Part shown: positions 12,966-26,900 of the stretch, piece after piece
Layout of the letters: the number at the start of each line of letters is the position of its first letter
Position numbering within the stretch: position 1 is the first letter of the stretch
Assembly (NCBI GenBank): GCA_013396655.1
Contig: WBMV01006680.1
Span: 558,001-622,000, forward strand
Reading direction: 5' to 3'
DNA from: Campylorhamphus procurvoides
Taxonomy: Eukaryota > Chordata > Aves > Passeriformes > Dendrocolaptidae
Length of the DNA stretch: 64,000 bases
Notes under the pieces: model-generated
Told to the model about the DNA's origin: nothing
The model's input: the letters and a program-made list of their open reading frames with translations, nothing else
The model's database searches: none
Made by a program: the position numbers and the translations under genes

Positions 12966-15900
12966 GTGAGCTTCCAACTTCTTTTTTTTCCAGGAATTTG
13001 ACTTCTGCAGTGAAGATGGTTTATTACATTTGATTGCAGGTGGAAAAAGCTATATCCACTTAGAGAGCTGTCAGCTAAAGGCAAGCAGGAAACTTTTGAA
13101 ATAATATTATTTTTGTAATTTTATTTTCTCATTGATAACAATACAGAATAAAACATCTCCCTGTCAGGGCCTGGAAAGGGAGCCCATAGTTTATCATTCC
13201 ACCTCCGCCCTCCCTCCCACCAAATCAAACACAGGTCTGCTCTGTAAACTTCAAAAAGGTACAACAGCAATATATAATCACCACATATGTACAAGGCACA
13301 TCCCCAGCCCTCCCAGCACTGCTGGTTCCATTCAGATCTGCACTAGGGGTGCTTGAGCAGGTACCCTCATATTAACAGATGAGGTCAATCACCTCCTGTG
13401 TGGCATCTGAGCCAAGAAAAGTCACAGGTTTTCTGAATTTACTGCACAGCCAAAAACTTTCACCGTTTGGTGCGTTCTCCGACAACAAACATTGGACTGT
13501 TGCCTTCAAAATAAGAACATAAATTGTTTCCTTGAGAGGGAAACAAACAGCACAAGCATTACTTTTCAGCATGAATTCTGATTGTTTGTACACTATCACA
13601 GCTGCTCTATTTACGGAAACTGGGTGAAAATCTGTTCCGATGGAACGCAGAGGCATTTGTAGGATGTGAAAGTCTCCCAGAATGGAACATGTGTTAACAG
13701 CTCCACGTTCAGCCACTTCCAGGACGTCAGCAGAGACCCCCTTCCTGCGTGAGGGGGTGTGTTTCCAGTACATATGGGCAATGCTATGGGATCTGCCCAA
13801 AGCATATGCCATGCATCCAGGAGCCTCACTTGTGTCCTGGAAATCTGCGGCAGGAGAATCACACTGAGTATAACTCGGCTACAGAAGTGGCTCTGACGTG
13901 CAGGGGGAACAGCACAGAAAGGCAGCCCAGCTCCCCAGTTCCAGCCCCCCAGTTCCAGTTCCAGCCCTGGGAAGGAGCAGGGCTCCACATCATGCCCCTC
14001 ATCACTCTCCCTCAGCACAGACTCGGCTGTGATCTCTGCCAGTGATGCACCAACACCAGAAGGCTCTTTCAAGTCCTTTTTTGCAACAAAAACAACACTC
14101 TGGACTACAGGAGGCTATGAATTCTCAGATCTTCTTTCCAACACTGATTCAAAAATGACAGGATATAGTCTTTTCCTTAATGAAAAATCTATATTTATCA
14201 CTCTATTGTTCTTGTGTACTGATCCTACTGCTCTCTGAGGCCAAAGTTTGAATATATTGGATTTTGAAATAATAGCCCAAGGCTCCGAGATGCTGGGTCA
14301 TGATACATAAATGATGAGAGGGCTGTTCCCTATTTCTCTGCTTCTCACACAAAACCAAAATATAAATTCCAGGATGAAAATCTTCAGAAGTCTACATTAT
14401 CTGTAAAGTGCAAATTATGAGGCATATTCACAGAACTATAAACGATAAAATCAGACTATACTGAGACAGATGATCTGCCTGCTCTAGAAATGAACAGTAA
14501 TTTGTTGCTTTAATATCAGAACATCTTATTTTTATATGAACATAGATGGGACAAGCTCAACTTGTTTGGATTTTTTAATCTTAATTCCAATTGAATTTGC
14601 ATATAATACAGAATCAACTGTTTGAAAACACTAATTCAGGAAAAAAGAACTGAATTTATGAATCTGTTATACCTCACACTTTGATTCTCAGGTATAGAAG
14701 GGGTTCAAAAAGAAACTCCCAGCCATAGCCTGTTGGTATTAGGAGAATAGAGATAAAAAGCCCCTTTTTTTTCCTATAGCAAAATTTAAGGCTGCTGTTA
14801 TGATGAAAACATAAAGGGGAGAATCTGGGAAGTATTTTTCACCTTCATCCCCTAATAAAATAGAGTTACTGTTACACGGAATTCTGTAAAGCTGCAGCTC
14901 TACACCGCTGTATTTTCAGAGTATTTTCAGAGCTGCCTCTCCACATTTTGTTTCTTGGACGTGCCCAACTTTCCTTCGACCTTGAGTGACTGCAGCTTAA
15001 GTTTTCCACACCAGCCACTGAAATCCTCACCTTGCCCCAATATCCAACAGAATATCCTGGCTTTTGGTCAATTACCTGGCAATTAAGATCTGAGATTCAT
15101 AACCTACTTGGCAATTTAACATCCAGCACTCGGGGAGAATGAACACCTCAGGGATTTCCTGAGATTACCACACCACTAAGTGCCAGGAAAAATGCAAATA
15201 AAACTTAGTTATGCTTAATGAAAATTCTTTTTAAAAACTGTCTAATTTCCATTATGAATTACATGTCTACAGTATGAATATAGCACATATATATAAAAAT
15301 AAAATTTAAAAATAATAATTAACCTGACAACACAACACAGCCACCCAAGGCTCTTCAGTCTAACCAAGTGCCTTCCATCCCTCCTACCACTCCCACAGGG
15401 CAGCTGCTCTGCTCACAAGAGTACGTCACTTGCAATGATTTATTCTTATTTCTTTTAAAAAGTTAGAGGGAAATGCTGTTGCCTTTAAAGTTCTTATGTT
15501 GCCACATAAAAAAAAATTACTCCATGCCTAAAAATTAATTAAACTGGAATCTGAGTACTCTCCAGCCTAAGAAAACTGCTTTATGAAATATCTGTTACTT
15601 TTCTAGATTATCATGTGTGTATTATGCATTATACATACACACACAGAGGGATTGGTTTTAACTAACTTTATTTGCTTGCCCCAGGTGAATGCATTATCCT
15701 GCTAAAGGAGCATTTTTCAGTGTTGGCAGGTAACAACAACAAGATCACAATGCTCCTGGACAGCTTTGCTCTCATGCCCTCTAACTTTTCCCCCAAGAGC
15801 TTCCAAGATGAAAGTGTCCCCTGAATTTACACGGTCACACAGCACTGCTTGCTGCTTGTTCCACACACTTTTCCAAGTCATTTCTACCTTTCACTTGTGA

Positions 15901-18900
15901 GGACTCATGCTGCTCCATGTTAAGAAGTGCTAAGACAGGTAATGTATACCCTTGGTAAATATTCAGATGCATAATTTTACAGGCAGGATGCCTACCCAGG
16001 TTCACAGCCACCAGTCTGATCTCCAAGGTAAAGAGACAAGAACTGGCTGTGATCTGTGTAATACCACATTTCCTGAATAAAGGTAACTACGTGAAGAGCC
16101 CTCAGGCAATGTGTTTATATTTAAATGGATCCAAAGTTGATGTGCCCCGTTACTATTTCATCCTATTTCATCCCTGGCAGAGGGCTGGAAGCTTAGCAGC
16201 CAAGTAAATAGAAGACACGTGTACCAGCACGCTTCACAAAGGGGAATAAATAAATAAAGTCCCCTTCATAAAGGGAAGGTTTAGGCACCCTCAGCACCCT
16301 CCAGACTATCACTCTGCCCACTGCCAAAATGAGACATTAATTTCCTGAGAAACCAATAACAACACTAAGTACCTTCTGAACACAGAGAACTGTTAAAGTG
16401 CAACTGCAGAACTGGCCAAAGAATCCACTCCAAAAGCATGAGATGAGCACTTCCCCTGCACTGCTGTCTGTGCTACATGGCTGGTAACAAGGGGCTGTGA
16501 ACACCAAAGCCTGCAGAAACCACAACAACTCCTAGAAAAGATGAACCCACGTGTCTGTACAGCCCTGAAATCCCAACTTTACCTTCTCATGCTTCACTAA
16601 TTATTTTAATGACTCCTTATTTCTCCTGACTCTTAAAACATGCAGAAGAGATTAATTTGGCAGCACATACACTCAAAGGGCAGCCTGTGTACAGCCTCCA
16701 CAGTGTGAAGGGGACATGCACATCCTCCCAGTATTCCCACTGGATTTTTTCCCCTCTCCACTTTCCCACAACACTTTCATAGACAGCTGCAATTTGCAAA
16801 CCATTGCATATCCCAGCCTGAGCAGCACTGAGTCATGGACAGCTAATCACAGAGCCACGGTAAGGAGAGTTGACCTCTTTAAATGTTTGTAAGTCATCAG
16901 AAGTACAAGTTCAGCAATTTCAGAAAAGCCAAGATCAAAGATTGTAACTTCTAAGAACCAGCAGAGCTATGGCAATACATTAAAATGATCACACAAGCAT
17001 TCTCAGTGTGTCACCTCACACTCATGCACCATTAGGTTATGGAAAAGAGATGGAGCAGTGTCCATCCCACTGCTGTGGGTAGCAGGAAATTGTTGCTTTC
17101 AGTTCATCAAACTGGAGCTTCACCCATATGGGCAGAGAAAGCTTGGTCACATTATTTTTGTGAAGTCAAGGAAACCTGACCAATATTCCTTATTCCATAC
17201 ACCCATGACCCCAGAAACAGCATCACCTACTGTACACTGACAGGCTGCAGCTCTGAACATTTAAATCTTCTACTATTTCTCAGTATTTGCCAAAACCTCA
17301 TTCCAATGACAGGATTTCATGTTTCTTCAAAAATATTCAATTACCCCAACCCACAATAAGACCACAGCAAGGAATTCATTTGGATTTCTGGACTAAGCTC
17401 ATCTGAAATTAGCAGCCAAATCAATAACTGAGACCACTTCTCTGTAAGAACTCTCACTGCTCCTAAATGTCACAGTTGGCTAAGACCTTACCACTGAAAC
17501 AGGAACTTGCTTTAAGCTCACACTAGTGGAGGTGCATAATGGTTTAATATTTTATGTATTAACTTCCCTGCCTTTTACTTGAGTATAATCCTTTCCTTCA
17601 TAAAGTACAAGGCCAATTAGCAGTTCTAGTAATTGAAACACACTCATCTCCAATTGTGTCAATATGCCATGCAGGGGCAAGAGGCAGCTTTGAGAACATG
17701 CAGAGAGGTCAAGATTGGCTAAAAATCTCTCATTTAAGAAACTTCACATTTTGACTGAGTTAAGAAAGGCTGCTAGATATTTTAGCAACCATCATCTATC
17801 TCAGCTCAGAGAACAGGCCATTCCATGTTAGCCCAGCACCTAAACCCACCAAAAGGAAAAAACTCAGGGGAGTAAACAAATCATTTAACACTTTGTGAAC
17901 ACAGAAAAATCATAAAATGGCTCCACTACTGTATCTATAAATCGTGAAGTCTTAGAATTCTTCCCAGTTCAACTTCTTCTTCTAAGACCAACAACTTAAT
18001 TCATAAAATGAGTGGCTATCTACCATCTGTTGTCACATGTCATTACTCAATGGAAACTGCCCAGTGCAGAGATAAGGGAAACATCTGAATGAGCAGCTGG
18101 GTAAGATAAAGTCCTGAGCATGTGCAGACACAGCAAAGTAAAAGATATTGAGTCCTTACTACACATCACCTTCTTCCAATCTGTCCAAGCAAAACAGGTG
18201 GGAAAGGCAGCCTACAGATTACAAAGGCTTTTAGATTCTTCATTGATGCTAGACCTTTAAAGATTATCATGTACAAGTAGCATCTCATCAGACACCCATC
18301 TCAGACATCCTGACCTCAGGACCACAGTCCTACCAGAATAAAACCCCTCAGCCAAAAGCCACCTGAAGAAGGGCAGCTGGTTGGCCACCACCCTCTGCAC
18401 TGGCTATCACACACTACCAGCCCAAGTACAAAGCCTTACTGGGGGGGACATCTGGATCCAGCCACTATAAAAGAAATAAAATAAAGTAGCCTAGGATTAT
18501 TTGCTCCTTAATTATCAAAGAATCTGCCACACTAAGTGGAAAACAGTTCTGCTGAAAACCCTCACTGCGATTTAAACCCCCAATGAATCCCAGAACCTTT
18601 TAATCCAATGAGAAGAAATCCTGCCTTTTTGAGTCTCTGGTAATTCTTACAAAATACACTTAGACCTCGAGTACTGGAATTACTTACACAAACATTCTTG
18701 CACAGATACTGTGTGCAAGAGCTCTTCAACAAGGTCTCCTTGTGTTTCCTTTGGAGAAGAATTTGGGGGGATAACGATGAAAGTACACACCAAGATGGAT
18801 GGGAACTGATGAAATTCCATCCTGTTGCTGGAAGGTACAGCAAGAAATGCAGCCTGCCTGTCCATGAAGTGCTTAGGAAAACATTCCACCAGCCATTTAC

Positions 18901-20364
18901 TGTCTGTCTGTGGCAGACAAATGGCAGCAGTGTCAGAACTTGCATCCCTTATGTTGAACCCTCCAAGAACAACAGAGAAAAGCCAGATTATCTACCCCAG
19001 TCAGCATTTTAATTGCTTTCAAATTTCATTTGCATGAGGGTTTTTTTCCTTTTTAAACCCCTGTGACATAAACCTAAGCACTAACAAAAGGATAATTTTG
19101 ACATCACTGCTTTTGGCTTCTCTTGGGGGATCCCTACGTCCACAAAAGAGTGTTTCACACCTCCTCCTCCTCAGGTTGTATCAGTAAACCCATGTCTGAC
19201 TGACACAGGGAAGCTGGGATTTTCTAAGGAACGAGGCAGATGCTGTAAGATGTTTTAGGGCATATGGAACCCACTGCTTATCTACAGAGAGCATCCTTTG
19301 AGTTCATATCCCCTCCTGCATGGATTCTTTCTCACACACACGTAAAAGGAATTAATACATTCCTATGTTCATACATTCATATGCACAGGAATACCTGAAA
19401 TTTCAGCTGGTCTCCAGAATATTCTCATTTTTTTTGCTTAATCGTGTATAGTAAACACATCAATAATTGAGTCAAGGGAAAACAAGAGTAATGTATTACC
19501 AATCCAGTGTGAGTTGCTTTGTTGTCCCTTTGGCAAGAGCAATAACACACTGATAGTCTGAACCCGCTGTGGGCAAGTGCCTTAAGCAGGAGGACCTGCT
19601 CATAAAGGCACAACTCACAAAAATACAGGATTTGCTTGTGGAGCAGGAAACAGAAACAGAAAATTTGGCTGTAAGTTCTTGGAGAGGCAAAGACATGATT
19701 TTTTTGTATAAATATGCTAAAAATATAAATTTATGATCACTTCAACATCTAAATTCAAGGGCTTTCAATCATACCTCAAAGGCAAGCTCCCCAGCTAGGC
19801 AGAGGACATGACCAAAGACATAAGCATTTGCTTTACTTGGGCATTTTTATATTAAAATGCAACAATTTTAGGGTTTTTAGCCAGCAACTAAGTATTCAAA
19901 AAAGAGAGACTGAGATACATTAGCAGAAATACCTGACAGGCTCAGGACAGCCAGCAATACAATAACAAGCACTTTATAAAAACAAACTACAAATAAATGT
20001 ATTCTCTTTTTCAAACATTCTACTGGTGAAGCCAAATAGAGAGACACTTGCACTGCCTTGTTTACAAGAACTGGAAGACAAAGTACTAAGTGACTCAATT
20101 CCTGAACCTTAATAATTGAATTTAAAGTTAATATGGAAAATTATGGGCAAAAATTGGACAGAAGAATTATCCTCTTATGAGAAACATCACTAAAGCAGGA
20201 CTAGAAATAGCACAACAAGGCTTTATTATTGCTTTTTGAACGCATACACAGATTTATCTTGTACCACTACAGTACCTTCAGCAGTTTCATTGTCAGGTCC
20301 CATTTTCTGCTTCCTCCATTCTCCCCTTCTCCTGATTCAAAACCATCCCTTTAACACATCATTC

Positions 20365-20780
20365 CTAATTAGATGATTAGTGCTTGGAAGGGCAGGAGAT
20401 AAGTCATTTGCATAATTTAATCATAAAAAGAAGTTAAAGATACAGATTTTGCTGTTCGTTTGTACAATTATCTTCACCAGCCTGGGGGGCTGAGATATTA
20501 ATGTGATTAAACAGTATTTCTGCAAACAGGCAACTGTGTGTCCTCTATTAAAGCAGAGCTGGAGGCAAATGAAAAATTAATTTTAGAAGACAATCAATTT
20601 TATTCTACATGACTGTAATAAATAACAGCCCATCTGCAGACAAGTCATTAGGCCCTGGGAGGCTACATGTGTCACAAAGTCTAAATGACACACAAGGCCG
20701 AATTTTCCACCAAAACCAGAGTGAGCAATAAATAGTCCACCAAGGGTCATTCCCGTTCAAGGAGTGCAGAGGATTCCCAG
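20365..20780. promoter_or_regulatory. Candidate conserved non-coding element
   Basis: About 400 bp with TAATTAGATGATTAGTG, CATTTGCATAATTTAATC (octamer-like ATTTGCATAA), GAGATATTAATGTGATTAAA and AAAATTAATTTTAG. This is a dense run of TAAT and TTTGCAT sites without repeats. It is a plausible homeodomain/POU-responsive enhancer in DACH2 intron 1. Confidence 0.33.
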
Positions 20781-23700
20781 AAAAGTCAGGTGCAGGTAGG
20801 AAGTACCAAGCACTGACCATCATTTAAGCTTGGCCAGTATTCAGAAATACAGCTACTTGGTGGTTTCCCTCCATCATGTTTTTAGTCTTTTCTGAATTCT
20901 ACCTGCAAGAATAAATCAGGAGTTCATTAAATATCCAGGATGCTATTTATGATACTGTAAAGTTGAAGAAATCCATGCTTATTAATAATAATTAACAATT
21001 TCAAAAGTAATAAACTGTTAAGACTGATAAGTAATAGACTGGTAAGATATGCAACATTATTTTTCATTTCTCTTTACATGCAGTCATCTCCACTTAAGAG
21101 TAATAAACGCCCTTCAAGAAATAAAAATAAACGAGTCAGTCTCAAATACACAAAATGATTATGTTTAAGTAAGGATTTCTGGGTATCAGCAACATAGAAT
21201 ACATGCAGACCAACAAGTTTATAGTATTCACTCTACTGAAAATATTTTCTATTTATCACCATTGATAAGCACTTCCCTTAATGGGAAATGTGAATATTCC
21301 TATGCAAGTTTGCACAAACAGCCTGTTATTCCTGATTCCTGCCAAGAGTTTACCAGGCAATGCAAGTGTACATTTATTGGCTCTTCCTCCTTGTAGTCTG
21401 TGCAATGCCTTCTGTCATAAAGATCCAAAAACAGACTCCTCACTGGCATGGTCTGGGGTTCCACTGCCTACTTCCACTATGTTTATTTTTCATATAAGGA
21501 CAAATTAAAAAAAATTATCCAAATGTGGGATTAGCTGAATACATCTATTTCCCCGGGATCATTTCATGATGCCACCTCCAAATTTGCACACTGTTTCCTG
21601 ACATGGCCCAAAGCAGCTCACACATCGATTCATGGTTTGGATGCCTTTGGGGCTGCTGCTCCAAACCCACTGACATCAGTTGGCAGACTCTGGTTCTACA
21701 AGGGTTCCACTGCAGAATTTCACCTGTAATGATGTCACAAGGACAAAGCAACCTTCTCCTTCAGGGCAGATCTGAGGTCTCCCAGTTCATTCAGTCTCCC
21801 TGCGCTGCACAGGAAGCAATGGCTGGGTCAGCTTCTCACCACTGCTATTTGTTGTAAGACCTTCAGAAGCATCACTCCAAGACACACCAAGAACTGAACA
21901 GAAAAGACTCTTATCTGTTCTGAAAAAAGGACAGTTGAAACCAGAGTTTCAGAATAGGATATTATGAAAAATCAACAGCAGAAAAAGGAAGTTCCCAATT
22001 TTGCCCACGGTCATACAAGAGAACTAAGCACTCAAATAAAACTGCTCCTTGCCAACCTATTGCCTGTAGATTTGTTTACTATCACTCACAGTCTCATAGC
22101 ACTCAACATCAAAGGGGATTATTTTAGAAACAACGTGACATCATCAGATAAATCACTTCATGTGCCCAAGATGCTAAAAAGAGCTTCTAACCAAAAACCA
22201 GGAAAGTGCACAGCAGCATCAGAACCCCCTACAAACACACACCAGTATCGGAATATGGTCAAACATCTTCAACTTGAGTCTAAAAGACACTTCTAACCCT
22301 TGAAAGACAACTCAGTGACCATTCAACACAATAAGTGAAACCTGCCAGTGGTGTCTGCCATTTGTGTATTTATTCTGTTGTTATTGATACAACAATATTG
22401 ATATTTTCATAATGACAGGTCAGGCTAGATGATGGGAAAAGTACCTGATGATGTCAAAGAGAAGTTCAGTGACAGCAAAGGATGGAGGGCAATAGCTGTG
22501 AGAGAAGAGGCCCATTCAGACCCTAACACAACACACAAAATGCAATGCAGTGTGGCAGGACAGGCCCCTTACGTGCTGCACATGCCAGACTGAGCAGCAG
22601 AGATGCTCATCCCTGCCAGGCATTTAAGTTGCTGTTAACAGCCAAGTGTAGAAAAACAACAAAAAAAACGAGTTTATTCTATCAGGAACTTCATATGAAT
22701 TAATAAAAAAAGAGTTCTTATGAAGAGCTTCTATCTGGATTGAATACACCAACTGATCTTCATTCAGGGAATATGAGTACTCAAAACTGTATTTAAAATA
22801 ATGGCATACTCTGAACTGCTCTCACTATGACTTCATTACTCAGTAAAGATGACTACAATAAATACATCACCAACATGGATACAGATTTTCTCAGTGTAAT
22901 AAAGAGTTAATTTTTCAGTCAGTGAGATTAAAAGCTAAAATCATAAATCTCTAAGAGGAATAACTAGGATGGAGCAAACAGTTTGTTAGAGAGCTGCTGG
23001 CTGGGTGGATGGAGGAGACACAAAACTAAAACTTTGAGGGCAGCATATTGAAAAGGACAAGATAAGTCAAGGACCAGAAACCCCTCTGGGTTAACATGAA
23101 ATAGAAAAGCAGTTCATGAAACTGCAAGACACAAACATTCCTGAGTTCCAGCAGGAAGAAAACAAATTGCTTGAACCAAAAAATCAGTTGTGCAACAAGT
23201 AAGGCACTTTATAAAAAAAGAGCAGGAAGAAGTGACAAGAGATTCTGGTTCTGACCCAAGACCAGAAATCTTAGTTGCAACATACAACAGTGGGATCATG
23301 AACCCTCCTAAGCACTGCTGACTGTGAAAGGGAGGTTTGCAGCACATTACAGCAACAATTCTGGCCAAACCCTTTCTGAGATGCCCCACTCAAGGTACTG
23401 TGGTAAATCACCAATCAGATACATGAATTGTCATATAAAAAACCACTACTAGTAAAGCCTTACAAGGCAAAAACTCCCCAAACCTACAAATACATCTTTC
23501 AGCAGCACAGGGAACAGAACACCAAGCTCACTGCCTTGGGTCCTCCTTCAGAATCCATATTCTGATTGCCAGCACTTCACTACCTGGTTCTCTTTCAGCC
23601 TTCTGGGGGAGGAGAGTTTGGAGAGGGGGTTGGTTTTTCTTTTTTAAACATCTACATTGGAAAGACTTGGGTTTTTTCCTGCTCCTGTTTCTCAGCATCA

Positions 23701-24501
23701 TCTCAGAAGCCCTGTAGAAAATTACCCTCGTCCAGCACACCCCAGTTGGAAGCAGGAGAGGAGAGCAGGCACCTGCAGCAGCAAGGAGAGGTGCCTTCAT
23801 CAGCCTCACAAAAACCAACGGGGAACATTTCACAGACAGGACATTCTCTGATTAACTGCCATCAAAACAGGCTATTAGCTGGCACACAGAACTCCTACCA
23901 GGCAAAACCAACTGCTGCACAATGTATTTTAAATATACTGATTAGAGGTTCTAAACAAAGCTCCAAATATTTTTTTTCTTTCAACTAGCTTTATCTTCTT
24001 ACTTAGCAACTCTTAAATTACTGTAACATACAAGTAACTAAATCCCCCTACTGGCACATCGACTGTGCCAGGAGCTTCTGAACAGCGCCTTTTTTTTTTA
24101 AATTACAGATATACCAATATTCTTCTCAGGGAGCAGTGGGAATAAGGCAAGTCTGCTCCTGAGGACACACACAGGATTTCAGTAAACCATCTGAGAGACA
24201 GAAATGGCACAGTCTGAACATGACATGGTTGATTCCCAGGGAGGACAAACAGCAGACCCGCCCAGGGACTGGTCAACAAGGCAGGGACCACAGCAGGGTC
24301 CATTCCCAGCTCCAACAGCTCCCACGTCACCCAGCCATCCCAGGAAAATGTTCCTTCCACTTCACAGGTATTTCCATTCTGCAAAGTGGCTGCCCAGAAC
24401 AACTGAGAGTCTCAACCCTTGGGAATATTTAAGATCTAACTGGAGACAGCTCTGCACAACCAGCTCTAGCTGCTCCTGCTTACACAAAGGAACTGGTCTG
24501 G

Positions 24502-24600
24502 ATCATGGAATCCCAGAATGGTTTGGTTGGAAGGGCCCTAAAGACCATTCAGTCCACCCCTGTCATGGACAGGGACACCTTCCACTGCCCCAGCCTGTGA
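24502..24600 (-). mobile_element. CR1 LINE 3' fragment
   Basis: ATGGAATCCCAGAATGGTTT, GGTTGGAAGGGCCCTAAAGA, CCATTCAGTCCACCCCTGTC and ATGGACAGGGACACCTTCCA follow in order, a short CR1 tail in reverse orientation. It ends after CCACTGCCCCAGCC, so only about 100 bp of the element is present. Confidence 0.88.
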
Positions 24601-25190
24601 TTGAGGTTGTCCTTTGAGCGTGACCATCCAGGCAATGCCCCATCCACCCCATGGTCCACCCATCAAATCCACATCTCTCCAGTAGAGAGACAAGGATGGC
24701 CATGATCCAGATGCACCAAGATGAACTCAAGAGTGCTGACCTAAGCAGCTCTGCAAAACATGTCAGATTTGGAACCCCGCACACATACAGGGTGAAATAA
24801 TTTGGATTAACTTTTAAATTAAAAAGTGTTCTGTTTAAATTAACTGTTCATGCAGGTTTGGAAACAGGAGAAAAAAATGACTCAGTTTTGTGCTTGGTTT
24901 CAGGTACCACAGGGGCTTCCCAGGCTAAGAGTTCTCTTGCCACAGACTGGACAGAAATCAAACTACAGTCTGAGAATGTGACTCACTTACATGGCTGTGA
25001 GAAGTATAAATAAAATTAAAGACTTTTAGTCAGGACACCAACATAGCTCAGAGAGTCCCCTAAGTTCATTTAGCATATTTAGTTCATGCCCATAGTAAAT
25101 GCAATTTAAACTAAATTTCTGGAAAAAATCATAGTTGATTTCCATGGTTGAGACTGTTTGGAGTAGCTCAGAAATTCAGATAAAATTGCA

Positions 25191-25218
25191 TTTATATATA
25201 TATATACATACACACACG
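25191..25218. repeat. (TA)n/(CA)n microsatellite
   Basis: A compound tract of seven or so TA units followed by ACATACACACACAC-type sequence. A weaker TA tract is at 31534-31546. Confidence 0.8.
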
Positions 25219-25832
25219 TGTATACAGCTATCATCTCTATGAATGTGTGTATAGGTATATATTAATTGCATCAATCCTATATTAAATTTAACTTCCACTT
25301 TAATTTGTAGAGTAGTTGAAATGTGCTATCTGATGGAATATAAAAACTGTGGCCACAGGAGCCTATGGCTGGGGACAACAGGAAGGAAGACTAAGAACAC
25401 TGAAATGATCTGGAAAAGCAGCATTAAGACCCTTTCAACTAAAAATCAGAGCTACCTGTGCTCAAAATACTGTCACCTACCAGAGACAGCAGGAGGGCAG
25501 AGATGGCACTCCCAGGGGGAAGCACAACCTCCTGCATGGAGCACATTTCTGCTTCTCAGCACAGGAAACCCTTGACAGCCTCCCAGGCTGGCGAGATGTG
25601 TCGGGCTGAGGCTTGAACAGCACAACTGCAAGTGCTCTGATGATGCACAACATGACAGAATTCAGTATATTTTAGTCATAAACAGACAGCACTTACTTTT
25701 AGACCAAATAAATAGGTAACATCTTGATTCTAAAAACACACTTTCCACCCAAAGTCTTTTTTCCTGTGTTTCTCCCTATTTAACCACCAGATATTCAAGG
25801 AAAATAATCTGTTTTATAGAAGAAGCACAAGT

Positions 25833-25850
25833 AAAAAAAAAAAAAAAAAA
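25833..25850. repeat. Poly-A tract (18 A)
   Basis: An uninterrupted run of 18 A in AT-rich intron. No retrogene or SINE body is seen upstream, so this looks like a simple homopolymer. Confidence 0.9.
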
Positions 25851-26169
25851 TCAACTAAAAATCATTACAGGAGATGACCTCAAAATTCCAGGTCTACCCC
25901 ACACTTCGTAGGTCACACACAGTAAGAGCAAGTGCTAAGGGCAACTGAACGGCTGAAGTGGAAAAATATTTCAAAACATTTAAGATTTTCACCTCATTCC
26001 CTGACATGATACATCACAGAAGGTACCAGCTCAAGAAGGACAGAAAATGAGCTGAATTGCAGGGAAAATTCTGAAGGAACATATATATTAAGGATCTTTT
26101 CAATACTTACACTCCTATTGTACACTGTAAAATACATTTCAATACTTCAGTACTATATGCCAAATCCTT

Positions 26170-26900
26170 AACTAATCCTGTCACTAGAAACCTTCAATTA
26201 ACGACAATATTAACGGAGCTTTATGTAGCACAGATAATAAAGCAGATGCATAATATAGCAAGATAGCTCAAGTTTTACACATTACTAGTAAAAAGCCCAT
26301 TAATAAAGAATAATCCAATAAAAGCTCTGTTTGTCCTGGCATTACCATACTTTTTAGTGCAAGAAAAAAGGAGTCTCCCTCTTAAATAACTACTAAATGC
26401 TTGGGGTTCTAACATATTGCTGCGAGCTATAATGGTTATAACTGTTAATCCAATACACCTTTTATACAAACCCATAAACACACGAGTGGAAAAATAGCAC
26501 AGATGTTCATCTCTAATGCAATTTCCATCCAATTTCCTAAGTGCAGTCCCTGTGTGCAAACTAGCTTAACGTTATGTTTAGCTTGCAAATTCTTTTAATA
26601 AATAATGAATGCAATAAAACTGGTAGATCAATGGCAAGCTGAGAAATCATAAAAAAGCCTTTTGTGCTCGTGCTGTTGCCGATTTCAAACTTTAATCCAG
26701 CGACAGATCAATACTACTTTTTCTTTTTAACCCATCCCACAGATAGCAGGCACACGAGATGTAGGTTAAATGCCAGTGCCAGATATCAATTTCCAGAAAC
26801 TTGATAACATCAGACACAATTGCAATCGAACATTTTATACCTTATCATATGAACAATATACACTGCTGAACATCACACTTGAAGCCACTGTACAGTAATA
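26170..26900. promoter_or_regulatory. Candidate conserved non-coding element
   Basis: A long repeat-free block with TCAATTAACGACAATATTAA, CCCATTAATAAAGAATAATC, CTATAATGGTTATAACTGTT and TTTTAATAAATAATGAATGC. CpG is unusually well retained for an AT-rich intron (ACGAC, ACGGA, GCGAG, CCGAT, GCGAC), which suggests constraint. Function is inferred only. Confidence 0.33.

Noticed and set aside
13372..14072. Two overlapping minus-strand open frames of about 150 codons in DACH2 intron 1
   Set aside because: No recognisable domain, frames overlap one another, and no splice or start context supports them.
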